From contig CAYGFD010000009.1 in assembly GCA_964349095.1 (NCBI GenBank), forward strand, positions 1 through 21,900: a stretch of DNA of 21,900 nucleotides, read 5' to 3'. Source of the DNA: UBA10001 sp964349095. Its GTDB lineage: Bacteria > Patescibacteriota > Patescibacteriia > Veblenbacterales > UBA10138. Position 1 is the first letter of the stretch; every line of letters begins with the position of its first letter. Shown in pieces: positions 1 to 8,056 of the stretch. The notes below the pieces were generated by a model. The model was given only the letters and a program-made list of their open reading frames with translations. It was not told the DNA's origin and searched no databases. A program made the position numbers and the translations under genes.

Positions 1-8
1 ATATGATA

Positions 9-37
9 ATTATATCAGGTTTTGGTAAGTCGGCAAA
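9..37 (-). promoter_or_regulatory. Possible promoter leading out of the left edge
   Basis: On the minus strand an extended -10 (TGA-TATAAT, hexamer at plus 9-14) lies just after the stop codon of the DsbA-like gene. The hexamer 17 bases upstream, TTTGCC at 32-37, is a poor -35. It would drive a gene beyond the window. Only the -10 is convincing. Confidence 0.3.
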
Positions 38-39
38 AA

Positions 40-783
40 CTACTTAAATTTATTATCGATTTCCGATTGAATGATTTTTTGCCAAAGGTCAAACGGCAGT
101 GGGCCTTCAACTTTTTTGTTATTTACAAAAAAAGTCGGTGTCCCCCTCACACCTGCATCCACACCAGCGTTGAAATCATTACTAATTTCATTTCTAATCG
201 CCAACGAATTAAGACAAGAATTAAATTTTATTTTATCTAAACCAAGAGTAGTAGCTAAACTATTATATAAATCACTACCTAAATTATCCTGCTGACTATA
301 AAGTGTATCGTGATATTCCCAAAACTTTCCCTGTTCCAAGGCACAGTTAGCCGCTACTGCCGCATTAATTGCTTCCGGGTGAACAGAATCTACTGGAAAG
401 TCCCTGATTACCAGCTTAACCGCATCGGGATAGGCCGCCATGACTTGTTTAATAATAGGCGCCGCTTCTCGACAGAATGGACACTCATAATCTAAAAACT
501 CAACTATTACAACTGGAGCGCCATCAAAGCCTATAACCGGATCATCAGACGTTGCCAAACCTTCCCCAGCTAGTTGATTGCTGTTAGTATTGGTTGTTAA
601 TCTATCAAGTTGATCTTGCAAACGCTTTTCTGATAATGGTGTCAGTATGTATGGTAAACCAAACCACAAAATAACCAACACCCCAATAACTATCAACCAC
701 CATTTTTTATACCAGGGAACTGGTTTTTGGTAATTATCCAGGTGAGCTGGCTCTATAGGTACGCCTGTTAAATTTATCTCCAT
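40..783 (-). CDS. Membrane-anchored DsbA-like thiol-disulfide oxidoreductase
   Basis: This 247-residue protein is a thioredoxin-fold disulfide oxidoreductase of the DsbA/DsbG (thioredoxin_4) type that acts outside the membrane. Residues 1-27 are cytoplasmic, one transmembrane helix spans about 28-48, and a coiled linker leads to the catalytic domain from about 83. The redox motif CPFC is at 101-104, in the usual context EFLDYECPFC, and the cis-proline loop GTP is at 214-216. A second cysteine pair (147 and 190) could form a structural bridge. Family members of this shape oxidise or isomerise cysteines of exported proteins. Plausible clients here are the cysteine-rich surface protein at 16998-18818 and the cysteine-bearing minor pilins; that link is inference. 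It is the last gene of the minus-strand run, 38 bases after the DedA gene. No DsbB or VKOR partner is visible in the window. Confidence 0.88.
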   Translation of the reverse strand: MEINLTGVPIEPAHLDNYQKPVPWYKKWWLIVIGVLVILWFGLPYILTPLSEKRLQDQLDRLTTNTNSNQLAGEGLATSDDPVIGFDGAPVVIVEFLDYECPFCREAAPIIKQVMAAYPDAVKLVIRDFPVDSVHPEAINAAVAANCALEQGKFWEYHDTLYSQQDNLGSDLYNSLATTLGLDKIKFNSCLNSLAIRNEISNDFNAGVDAGVRGTPTFFVNNKKVEGPLPFDLWQKIIQSEIDNKFK

Positions 784-821
784 ATCTTATTTAATAATAA
801 CCCAATAAGAGTTAAAAACAA

Positions 822-1415
822 CTATTTCACTACTCGTCCCAATTTTTTTCGAAGTAATGTTTGAGCTATTAATAGTATAACTACGACGGCAATAACAGCT
901 AGCGTAATATTCTTTAACCAGTCACTGATTAAAGTGAAGCTCTCCCCTAAAAGACGGCCCAGCGAAATAAAAAGTACTGACCATAAAAAACCAGCGGCGA
1001 TATCTACTTTAATAAATTCCCGAAAGTTCATATTCGCCATACCCGCCACCAGAATTGAGGAATGACCAAAAGAATAAATAAATTTTGTAATGAACAAAGT
1101 TTTTTTACCATTTTCTGAAAAATGTTTTTGCAGCGCTTCAATTTTACTTTGCTTAAGCCAAATATATTTACCAAAACGATCGACTAATGGTCGACCCCAC
1201 TTCTGCCCCATCTTAAACCATAAAATATCACCAATTACGACACCAACAAACGAAATGAGGATACTCCAATAAATATTGATAGTACCATCAATCGTCAGCC
1301 ACCCCGCCGCTAACGGAAATATCTCCCCTTCAGCTACTACTCCTAAAAACAAAACTATATAACCGTAAACCGAAATTAGTTCTGTTATCCCATCCATAGT
1401 TATGGCAAGTTCCAT
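822..1415 (-). CDS. DedA/SNARE-associated (VTT) family membrane protein
   Basis: A 197-residue polytopic membrane protein of the DedA family, whose members include undecaprenyl-phosphate and phospholipid flippases. Family signs are the acidic re-entrant segment (VAEGEIFPLAAGWLTIDG, about 27-44), a GD-x-LWFKMGQKWG segment at 62-74 and an FITKF...VAGMANM segment at 108-128. In most relatives the last stretch carries two conserved arginines (FxxRFxPxxR). Here the first is Lys111 and the second position is His118/Ser119, so transport by the standard proton-coupled mechanism is uncertain. The chosen ATG overlaps the end of gatA by 16 bases; a second ATG at 1397, just after the gatA stop, would give a protein six residues shorter and is equally possible. 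Neither has a clear Shine-Dalgarno. The overlap suggests translational coupling with gatA. Confidence 0.85.
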   Translation of the reverse strand: MELAITMDGITELISVYGYIVLFLGVVAEGEIFPLAAGWLTIDGTINIYWSILISFVGVVIGDILWFKMGQKWGRPLVDRFGKYIWLKQSKIEALQKHFSENGKKTLFITKFIYSFGHSSILVAGMANMNFREFIKVDIAAGFLWSVLFISLGRLLGESFTLISDWLKNITLAVIAVVVILLIAQTLLRKKLGRVVK

Positions 1416-2836
1416 TCGCCACGAACTTTTTCAACATCAGTGGCGAGTCTAAAAATATTTTCTTCTTGAAACCAGGGGGCAATAATTTGTAACCCAACCG
1501 GCAAACCATTAACTAAACCACTGGGCACTGAGAGGCCGGGTAGCCCAGCAATATTGACTGGCACGGTATTGATGTCTGCTAAATACATCGCCAGCGGATC
1601 GTTAGATTTTTCACCAATATTAAATGCGGTCGATGGTGAGGTGGGGCCTATTAGGACGTCATACTTCTTAAAAGCTTTTTCAAATTCATGTTTGATAACT
1701 GCCTGGGCACGCAGTGCTTTACGATAATAGGCTTCATAATAGCCGGCCGACAAGACATAAGTACCAAGCATGATGCGACGCTTAACCTCCTTACCTAAAA
1801 ACTTACCTCTTGTTTCTGTATAAGTATTAAATAAATCCTGACCACTAACTCTGCTACCAAAACGCAAGCCGTCATACCGTGCCAAATTTGCACTGACCTC
1901 GGCTGGTGTAATTATATAATAGACCGGTAAGGCGTAAGGAATGGCTGGTAAATCTATTTCTGTGACTTTATGACCAAGTTTTTTTAACTCTTTCGCAACG
2001 GCCAGTATATTTTCTCTAATACCCTCTTCAATACCATCACCAATGAATTGTTTAGGTAAACCAATATTCATTTTCTTACTCTCTAAATCAACATAATTTA
2101 CCACCGGATTTTTTCTAGAGGTTGAATCGAGCTCATCATGACCAGCAATTACCTTGAGTACTTGAGCAGCTTCTTTAGACGTTGGAGCCATCACGCCGAC
2201 TTGATCAAATGAAGATGCCATAGCAATGATGCCGTGCCGAGAAACGCGCCCATAAGTTGGCTTAATACCAACTACACCACAAAACCCAGCTGGCTGTCTT
2301 ACCGAGCCACCTGTGTCAGTTCCCAATGCCACGCGACAAAGCCGACCAGCCACTGCGGCGGCCGAACCAGAAGACGACCCTCCGGGAACTTTGTTTTTAT
2401 CCCATGGATTTTTTGTTACTCCGAAGGCCGAATTTTCGCCCGACGCCCCCATAGCAAACTCATCACAATTTGTTTTTCCCAAAACCACCGCTTGCTCGGC
2501 TAGAATTTTTTCATAAACGGTCGCACTAAATACCGGGGCATAATTCTCGAGCATTTTTGACCCAGCTGTCGTTCTAACCCCTTTAGTTGAAATTACATCT
2601 TTAATTGCTATTGGGATACCAAATAAATTACCGGCGATATTCTTGGCCTTGATTTTTTTATCTAATCGAGTCGCTTGTAATAACGCCTCTTCTTTATTTA
2701 CTGTAATATAACAATTCAATTCTTTATCAAATTTTTTTATTCTATCTAAATAAGTCGTTACTACATCGGTCACAGTAAAATCACCGGATTTATAACCAGC
2801 CCACAACTCGTCAATTGAAAGTCGTGTTAAATCCAT
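1400..2836 (-). CDS. gatA: Asp-tRNA(Asn)/Glu-tRNA(Gln) amidotransferase subunit A
   Basis: GatA is the amidase subunit of the GatCAB complex. It hydrolyses glutamine and passes ammonia to GatB, which converts Glu-tRNA(Gln) or Asp-tRNA(Asn) to the amide form. The 478 residues are full length for the family. The amidase-signature triad is intact: Lys79 in GIPIAIKD, Ser154 in PGGSSSGSAA and Ser178 in GTDTGGSVRQPAG, at the spacing found in characterised GatA proteins. It starts three bases after gatC, so gatC and gatA are one translational unit. gatB is not in the window, as in many genomes where it is encoded elsewhere. The 3' end overlaps the DedA gene. Confidence 0.97.
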   Translation of the reverse strand: MDLTRLSIDELWAGYKSGDFTVTDVVTTYLDRIKKFDKELNCYITVNKEEALLQATRLDKKIKAKNIAGNLFGIPIAIKDVISTKGVRTTAGSKMLENYAPVFSATVYEKILAEQAVVLGKTNCDEFAMGASGENSAFGVTKNPWDKNKVPGGSSSGSAAAVAGRLCRVALGTDTGGSVRQPAGFCGVVGIKPTYGRVSRHGIIAMASSFDQVGVMAPTSKEAAQVLKVIAGHDELDSTSRKNPVVNYVDLESKKMNIGLPKQFIGDGIEEGIRENILAVAKELKKLGHKVTEIDLPAIPYALPVYYIITPAEVSANLARYDGLRFGSRVSGQDLFNTYTETRGKFLGKEVKRRIMLGTYVLSAGYYEAYYRKALRAQAVIKHEFEKAFKKYDVLIGPTSPSTAFNIGEKSNDPLAMYLADINTVPVNIAGLPGLSVPSGLVNGLPVGLQIIAPWFQEENIFRLATDVEKVRGEWNLP

Positions 2837-2839
2837 AAA

Positions 2840-3121
2840 TTATTTTTTAAAAACTGGCGGAACTACCAATAAATCATCTTGCTGCGGAACGCTTGCTGCA
2901 AACGGCTCCATCGGTTCAAACCGAGGAATCACTTTGTCCTCACGCAAAATATTGTCTGCGTCCTTTTCTGCTAATGACTTTTCGTCCTTAAGCTCCTGCA
3001 CTTTTGCCACATAATGCAGTACCTTGTCTAAATCTTTTTCCATACCTACGAACTCGCCATCCGTCAAAGATAGCCTGGATAATCGCGCAAGCTTTGTAAT
3101 ATCTTCTTTAGTCAATTCCAT
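2840..3121 (-). CDS. gatC: Asp-tRNA(Asn)/Glu-tRNA(Gln) amidotransferase subunit C
   Basis: GatC is the small subunit that wraps round the GatA-GatB interface and stabilises the amidotransferase. The 93 residues match the usual length of about 95. The N-terminal helix (LTKEDITKLARLSRLSL) and the C-terminal segment with LREDKVIP and a proline-rich tail near VPQQDDLLVVPPVFKK are family hallmarks. It sits 66 bases after ligA and three bases before gatA. The 66-base gap holds a possible promoter, so gatCA may be transcribed both from there and by read-through. Confidence 0.95.
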   Translation of the reverse strand: MELTKEDITKLARLSRLSLTDGEFVGMEKDLDKVLHYVAKVQELKDEKSLAEKDADNILREDKVIPRFEPMEPFAASVPQQDDLLVVPPVFKK

Positions 3122-3156
3122 ACAGGTATTTTAGCTAAATTAACCATTCTAGCCAA

Positions 3157-3185
3157 ATTATACTTTATAAAAATAATATGATACT
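3157..3185 (-). promoter_or_regulatory. Possible gatC promoter
   Basis: A perfect TATAAT on the minus strand (plus 3157-3162) would start transcription near 3150, giving a leader of about 29 nt before the gatC ATG. The -35 position (AGTATC at 3180-3185) matches consensus poorly, and there is no TG extension. Confidence 0.3.
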
Positions 3186-3187
3186 TT

Positions 3188-5194
3188 CTAGTTTACTCTT
3201 AATAAATTAAGAAAATCTTTTTCATTAACAACCTTCACACCCAGCCTGCGCGCGTCAGTTAATTTTGACCCGGGATTTTCGCCTGATAAAACATAGTCGG
3301 TATTTTTGCTAACAGACTCACTGGACTTACCACCAGCATCCCGCACCATTTGTTTAGCCTCCTCCCGACTAAATTTTTGCAAGCTGCCAGTGATTACAAC
3401 TGTTTTACCTGAAAGCGCCCCAATTGCTTTTGACGCCCTAGTCTCTTCAATTTCCACACCAACTTTTAATAAGCGACTTATTAATTTTTTAGCCTCCGTG
3501 TTATTAAAAAATTCAAATAAACTATTGGCCACAACCGGTCCAATGTCAGATATTTTTTCCAATTGCTCTTGACTAGCTGTAAGTAAATTTTCCAGACTGT
3601 AAAAATTATTTGCCAAAGCGACAGCGGTTTCTTGACCCACATGCCTTATTCCGAGCGCGTGAATAAAACGCGCTAATGTAATTTTTTTGGACTTTTGGAT
3701 TGCATCAACTAAATTATCAGCCGACTTTTCGGCAAACCTTTCCAGTGGTTTCAAATCACCAACCTTTAAAGAAAAAAGATCAGCCACATCTTTGATCAAT
3801 CCTACTGATAAAAGTTGGTCAATAATCTTTGGCCCCAAACCATCAATATTAAAACTTTGTCGACCGACAAAATGCCGCATACTTTCGGCTTCAATTGCAA
3901 AACATTTTTTATTTGTACAGTACCAAGCAACTTCCCCTGTTTTTTTTGTGACGGCCGATCCGCAAACCGGACATTTTTTAGGCATAACAAAGGTTTTCTC
4001 TTTCCCAACTCGCAAATTAACTAAAGTTTTCACAATATCTGGAATAATATCACCGGCTTTCTGAACAATAACCGTATCACCAATCTTAATACCTAGACGT
4101 TTAATCTCGTCCTCATTATGTAAGGTTGCTCTAGATACCGTAGTACCAGCAAGCTTTACTGGCTCTAATAAAGCGACTGGTGTTAATACGCCGGTGCGAC
4201 CGACCTGTACAATAATATCTTTTACTCTAGTCGTCGCTTGTTCAGCTGGAAACTTGTATGCCAGCATCCATCTTTCTGTTTTCCCCACACTTCCCAAAAG
4301 CCGCTGTTGTTTTATATCATTAATCACCAAAACAACCCCATCGGTTTGATAGGGTAATTTTTCTCTTGCCTCTGCCCACCTATCGACATATTTTTTTATA
4401 GCAGAAATATTTTCAATCGTCTGGCAATGGGGGTTGGTTTTAAATCCCCAATTTTTTAGTATTTCGTGCACTTGCGCATGCGTGTGTTGACCAACGTCAG
4501 TTATTATCTCAAACGCAAAGAAAAACATTTGGCGAGTGGCGGTAATTTTGGCATCAAGCTGTCTAATGGTGCCGGCGGCCAAATTGCGTGGGTTAGCATA
4601 AAGTGGTAAATTTTTCTTTTTTTGCTCAGAATTTATTCGTTCTAATTCTTTTTTATATATTACTACCTCGCCGCGAATATCAATTCTTTTGGGCAGAGAA
4701 CTATCCCAATTATCTAAATGCAGGGGGATGCTTTCTATAGTACGCAAGTTAGACGTTACTTCTTCACCCACTTTACCATCGCCACGCGTAGCTCCAAATG
4801 ATAGCCGACCATTTTCATAAACTAAAACAATTGACAACCCATCCATCTTTAACTCCCCAAAATAGCCATTTATTTTTTCATTAATAAATTTTTCATTACG
4901 TGTCTGCCACTCTTCTACTTCATCCATACTAAAAGCGTCCTCAATAGAAATGACGGGTTTTAAATGTTTCACTTTTTTAAAACCAACCACCGGCCTGCCC
5001 GCCACCCTTTGCGTTGGTGAATCAGCTGTAATTAACTCCGGCCATTCTTGTTCCAGCAAATACAGCTCGTGTTTTAATGAATCCAAAGCGCTGTCTGAAA
5101 TTTCTTGTTTATCTAAAACATGGTAAAGATGGCGGTGATAATCAACCTCCTGACGTAATTTTTCAATTCTTACCTTAGCCTCGGCTTTATTCAT
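3188..5194 (-). CDS. ligA: NAD-dependent DNA ligase
   Basis: LigA seals nicks in duplex DNA using NAD+ and is essential in replication and repair. The 668 residues contain all domains in order: the N-terminal Ia NAD-binding region with YHRHLYHVLD (about 19-28), the nucleotidyltransferase domain with the adenylation lysine in KMDG (Lys116), the OB fold near 320-395, a four-cysteine zinc finger (Cys408, 411, 426, 431), the helix-hairpin-helix region (about 445-580) and a C-terminal BRCT domain (about 590-668). Nothing is truncated. It starts six bases after the stop of the PilX-like gene, so it probably shares a transcript with the minor pilin genes; no terminator or clear promoter separates them. 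Confidence 0.98.
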   Translation of the reverse strand: MNKAEAKVRIEKLRQEVDYHRHLYHVLDKQEISDSALDSLKHELYLLEQEWPELITADSPTQRVAGRPVVGFKKVKHLKPVISIEDAFSMDEVEEWQTRNEKFINEKINGYFGELKMDGLSIVLVYENGRLSFGATRGDGKVGEEVTSNLRTIESIPLHLDNWDSSLPKRIDIRGEVVIYKKELERINSEQKKKNLPLYANPRNLAAGTIRQLDAKITATRQMFFFAFEIITDVGQHTHAQVHEILKNWGFKTNPHCQTIENISAIKKYVDRWAEAREKLPYQTDGVVLVINDIKQQRLLGSVGKTERWMLAYKFPAEQATTRVKDIIVQVGRTGVLTPVALLEPVKLAGTTVSRATLHNEDEIKRLGIKIGDTVIVQKAGDIIPDIVKTLVNLRVGKEKTFVMPKKCPVCGSAVTKKTGEVAWYCTNKKCFAIEAESMRHFVGRQSFNIDGLGPKIIDQLLSVGLIKDVADLFSLKVGDLKPLERFAEKSADNLVDAIQKSKKITLARFIHALGIRHVGQETAVALANNFYSLENLLTASQEQLEKISDIGPVVANSLFEFFNNTEAKKLISRLLKVGVEIEETRASKAIGALSGKTVVITGSLQKFSREEAKQMVRDAGGKSSESVSKNTDYVLSGENPGSKLTDARRLGVKVVNEKDFLNLLRVN

Positions 5195-5200
5195 AAACTA

Positions 5201-6043
5201 CTACTTAACAATTTCCTGTTGGGAAAAAATAACATAGTCAGGAAAACCATAGGCTGGCACCTGGCTAGGAACAACAGTTTTAACTTCATAACGCACCCGA
5301 CCAGAATCACCGCGACTAGCAACGTCTAGGTAATAAGAAAAAACACAATCCCCACCATTACAATTGTTTATACCAAATGTTGAGGGTGTAATTTGTAATT
5401 GCAAGATATCGTCATTAAAAGCCTTTAACCTCATTTGCTGAGTTTCGCCAGCGCTATAAGCAAATAAATTAGCAGAACAACCATCACTAAAATTCTCACT
5501 TTCAAATTCTATGTCTGTGCACTTATTATCAGCTGCATCATTGCAAGGAATAGGCACGCCATCATCAGGACGGCAAACATAGAGGTTGTTGGTACTTGGT
5601 AAATTGATGAAAGAAACCGACAGTGAAGGCTCAACATTTTTTTTGTACCACTGAATAGCTAATTTACCAATATCATCTCCTGGACGTAAATCAATCTGAA
5701 AGGTTTCATCTTCTTTAATTAACGGTGTTGTAATGTGAGCAGCTGGATTTACCTTTACTTTGCAAGAGGCATCGGCGTCACAGTCTACATAATCAGCGTC
5801 GTCACAAACGTTTGCTCCGGTGCACGCCTCTTTTATTCTTATATCATAAAGCTTCTCTTCCAAACCACCTTCAGCCGTATAATAAGCAAGCAAAGAACTA
5901 TCCAGAGTATAAGCTTGACGCACCTCACTAACAACTAAAACAGAAATAACGATTCCGCTAACAATCCCACCAGCCAGCATCAGTAAAGCCAGCAACATTA
6001 TGTTGCCTGGGCGATTTTTACCAATGTTAAAAAAATATTTCAT
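5201..6043 (-). CDS. PilX-like pilus assembly or minor pilin-associated protein
   Basis: A 280-residue exported protein whose first 70 residues look like the N-terminus of PilX-type proteins: a short basic lead (KNRPGNIM), one long hydrophobic helix with glycines (about 15-40), then a segment ending in LLAYYTAEGGLEEKLY, the AE-x-G-x-E signature of PilX/GspK-like subunits. There is no canonical G-FTLxE leader. The rest is not recognised; it has several cysteines in CDDADYVDCDADASC and in the middle region, probably disulfide-bonded after export. I chose the ATG one base after the preceding stop codon (TAG-T-ATG); a GTG at 6061 would add six residues and overlap the previous gene by 17 bases. 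As last gene of the minor pilin set, it is likely part of the pilus tip or priming complex, by analogy with PilX-PilW-PilV sets. Function is inference. Confidence 0.75.
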   Translation of the reverse strand: MKYFFNIGKNRPGNIMLLALLMLAGGIVSGIVISVLVVSEVRQAYTLDSSLLAYYTAEGGLEEKLYDIRIKEACTGANVCDDADYVDCDADASCKVKVNPAAHITTPLIKEDETFQIDLRPGDDIGKLAIQWYKKNVEPSLSVSFINLPSTNNLYVCRPDDGVPIPCNDAADNKCTDIEFESENFSDGCSANLFAYSAGETQQMRLKAFNDDILQLQITPSTFGINNCNGGDCVFSYYLDVASRGDSGRVRYEVKTVVPSQVPAYGFPDYVIFSQQEIVK

Positions 6044-6044
6044 A

Positions 6045-6796
6045 CTAGCGTAAATAAGCACGCGAAGTTACCGTCGTTTGTAAATAAGTGGAAGTTCTTT
6101 CTGTCACCTTTGAATTAGTGCTGGTAGATTTTAACACCACGGTGACCTGGGGTTGTATATCTTCAGTCGTAGTAGTTACTGAATCAGGAAACGGATTTGT
6201 CGTCGGTGTTATATAAAACTGTAGTCGATCAACTTGCAATTTAGGAGTGGTTATGGGATTTTCCCCAGCACCATTTCTATCAATGGTCACGCAACCAATT
6301 TCTGCACACTCTCCGTCATTACTTTTTCTAAAAACTAAAGTGTCGTTTTGACTAGTTATTAAATGCAACTCATCGGTTGGCACGGGAATACCCGAAGCAT
6401 ACACAGCCGATGAATAGTCGATAGACCCCGCTCTTATTTCTCTAGCAATAACTTCCAGTAAATAACGCGCGTCGGTATAAGAAGATTGTAAATCACGGGT
6501 NNNNNNNNNNNNNNNNNNNNNNNNNNNNNNNNNNNNNNNNNNNNNNNNNNNNNNNNNNNNNNNNNNNNNNNNNNNNNNNNNNNNNNNNNNNNNNNNNNNN
6601 CAATAACTTCCAGTAAATAACGCGCGTCGGTATAAGAAGATTGTAAATCACGGGTACGTTGTTGAGCACGTTGAACATTTACAAAAATTTCCGCGATAAT
6701 AATAGAAGATAATGTAAATATCAAAAGTACAACCACTACTTCCATTAAAGTGAAGCCGGAACGATTTTTTAATTTTTTTAAAATTAGTGGTGGCAT
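6045..6796 (-). CDS. Minor pilin/pseudopilin (PilW or GspJ-like), crossed by an assembly gap
   Basis: The upstream part encodes a prepilin leader (KKLKNRSG|FTLMEVVVVLLIF), with the glycine before the cut and Glu at mature position 5, and a helix continuing through RDLQSSYTDARYLLEVI. The part past the gap continues AREIRAGSIDYSSAVYASG and runs to the stop at 6045. The 55 bases on each side of the 100 N are identical. If the N run and one copy are removed, the frame is continuous and gives one 198-residue protein. LLEVIAREIRAGS is the helix found at this point in PilW/GspJ-like subunits, which supports the join. Without that correction the gene looks split in two. It starts seven bases after the PilV-like gene. 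Confidence 0.8.
6446..6500. repeat. 55-bp duplicate at left edge of the gap
   Basis: These 55 bases are identical, in the same orientation, to 6601-6655 on the other side of the N run. Their position exactly at both gap edges marks them as an unmerged contig overlap, not a biological repeat. Confidence 0.93.
6501..6600. other. Assembly gap (100 N)
   Basis: A run of exactly 100 N, the conventional placeholder for a gap of unknown size. The identical 55-base flanks and the intact reading frame after collapsing them suggest that no sequence is missing. Confidence 0.99.
6601..6655. repeat. 55-bp duplicate at right edge of the gap
   Basis: Second copy of 6446-6500. On this side the sequence continues into the upstream half of the pilin gene. 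Confidence 0.93.
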
Positions 6797-6803
6797 TTAT
6801 CAA

Positions 6804-7469
6804 TTATCGCCAATTATAAAGATACTCTTCTAGTGATAAAGTACGTGTCGTGCTGGCACCAAAGAAACCGCTGCCTGGCCAAGTCATGGTGGCGGTGGCA
6901 CGAATACCAATCTTGGTTTCGCCACTAGCCGTTACACAATCAACCTGCGAAACGCTATCTGCCACATACCTCGTTCCATTACTACGCTCACAAACCGCGT
7001 CTAGTTTTACTTGTCTATGAAAGCCGGTCGAGACAAATGTATCATCAATACTCAAATCAGTAGTTGATTGTTTCCAGAAATAATCACTAATATGCCGATA
7101 CATTTTAAATTTATTATCTGCTAAAGTGCCGTTCGTAAATGTAATATCAAACTTAGGAATAGTTTCATCAAAAGAAACTAATGCCACTTCACCAAAAGCC
7201 CCTGGCACCAAACCTTCATCCCAAGCGGTTTCCGGAACTGAGTTAGAATCTTTTAACCAATTACTATCGCGTACCCCCCGCACCACATCAATTCCCTCAC
7301 GCGCCAAATGAATCGCAGTAATTTTTTGACCACTATCGGTCGAAGCTGCAATATTTTTTAAAGTCAAAGTTAGTATAGCCCCTAGTCCTAATAAAATAAT
7401 ACCGATGGCTAAAATACCTTCTAGCATCCCCTGTCCTTTTTTAAATATAGACCAGTATTTTTTATTCAT
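6804..7469 (-). CDS. Minor pilin/pseudopilin, PilV or GspI-like
   Basis: A 221-residue pilin-like protein. The leader is KKG|QGMLEGILAIGIILLGLGAI: glycine at 12 before the presumed cut, Glu17 at mature position 5, but Gln-Gly in place of the usual Phe-Thr. The helix continues to AIHLAREGIDVVRGVRDSNWL, a segment typical of PilV/GspI-like subunits. The C-terminal domain (about 85-221) is beta-rich, with cysteines in DAVCERSNG and VDCVTASG that could pair. Its ATG lies inside the end of the preceding gene (8-base overlap, ATGAATAA), so the two are translationally coupled. Role: minor subunit in pilus priming, by analogy. Confidence 0.82.
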   Translation of the reverse strand: MNKKYWSIFKKGQGMLEGILAIGIILLGLGAILTLTLKNIAASTDSGQKITAIHLAREGIDVVRGVRDSNWLKDSNSVPETAWDEGLVPGAFGEVALVSFDETIPKFDITFTNGTLADNKFKMYRHISDYFWKQSTTDLSIDDTFVSTGFHRQVKLDAVCERSNGTRYVADSVSQVDCVTASGETKIGIRATATMTWPGSGFFGASTTRTLSLEEYLYNWR

Positions 7470-8040
7470 AATAGATACGCCCTGTGGTTGGGTTTAATAT
7501 TACAGTAACCGTCTTTCCAGTTCTCTTGTGCCTCAGCCCCAGAGCAACACTCGGGGCGGGATTGATATCCCCATTAACAACCACCGCCTCTGAAAGTGAC
7601 GAAAAAACTAAATCTAGTGCAATAGGGCTACCAGGGGGAGTGACAGAAACCAACTCAACATTTTTACTAACTGTAAATTGGGTAGTAGAAGTAAAATCGT
7701 CATCCACGTCATACCCGTAAAGCGAAAAAACATCCTCACAATCACCAAAACCAGTTATAAGTAGATCGGTATCCACATGAATACCAAAACCATTTTTAGG
7801 CGCTGTCTTTTCTAAAATCCCTGGACAATCCACTAGCGTACCAGCAATTGTTTGCGACTGCATTTCCCGAGCCGAAGTCACTATTGCCTCAGCCGCCCCA
7901 AACAGTTCCTCTCGATACTGGCCCATGCGGAAATTGGTAATAACCATCGCCGTGATAATTAAAAAAATCGTAATTGAAACTAGAAGCTCCATTAAAGTAA
8001 AGCCAGCGCGCAGACGATAATTCACTAAGGTATTGATCAT
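7462..8040 (-). CDS. Minor pilin/pseudopilin, GspH/FimT-like
   Basis: A 192-residue type II/IV pseudopilin with the canonical leader LRAG|FTLMELLVSITIFLIITAM, followed by a helix ending in AEAIVTSAREMQSQTIAG, the pattern of GspH/FimT proteins. The C-terminal domain is beta-rich and ends in TGKTVTVILNPTTGRIYYE, close to the GspH-type C-terminus. I take the ATG at 8040; a TTG at 8046 would add two residues. The chosen start codon lies in the 4-base loop of a perfect 9-bp inverted repeat at 8029-8050, whose stem contains the only candidate Shine-Dalgarno (AGGT). It follows pilD after 16 bases. Confidence 0.85.
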   Translation of the reverse strand: MINTLVNYRLRAGFTLMELLVSITIFLIITAMVITNFRMGQYREELFGAAEAIVTSAREMQSQTIAGTLVDCPGILEKTAPKNGFGIHVDTDLLITGFGDCEDVFSLYGYDVDDDFTSTTQFTVSKNVELVSVTPPGSPIALDLVFSSLSEAVVVNGDINPAPSVALGLRHKRTGKTVTVILNPTTGRIYYE

Positions 8041-8050
8041 AATCAATACC
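8029..8050 (-). promoter_or_regulatory. Hairpin with the start codon in its loop
   Basis: GGTATTGAT, then TATG, then ATCAATACC on the minus strand: a perfect 9-bp inverted repeat. The ATG of the GspH-like gene is in the loop, and the AGGT that could pair with 16S rRNA is at the stem base. If folded in RNA it would reduce initiation unless opened by ribosomes finishing pilD. Confidence 0.45.
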
Positions 8051-8056
8051 TATATT

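Noticed and set aside
3687..4064. 125-residue plus-strand frame inside ligA
   Set aside because: It is antisense to the conserved zinc-finger and HhH part of ligA and has no recognisable domain or ribosome site.
6045..6404. Independent 119-residue gene starting at an internal GTG
   Set aside because: It is the C-terminal part of the pilin gene that continues in frame from before the gap.
6493..6678. Separate small genes or a frameshifted pilin around the N run
   Set aside because: They arise from reading through N bases and the duplicated 55 bases; collapsing the artefact gives one intact gene.
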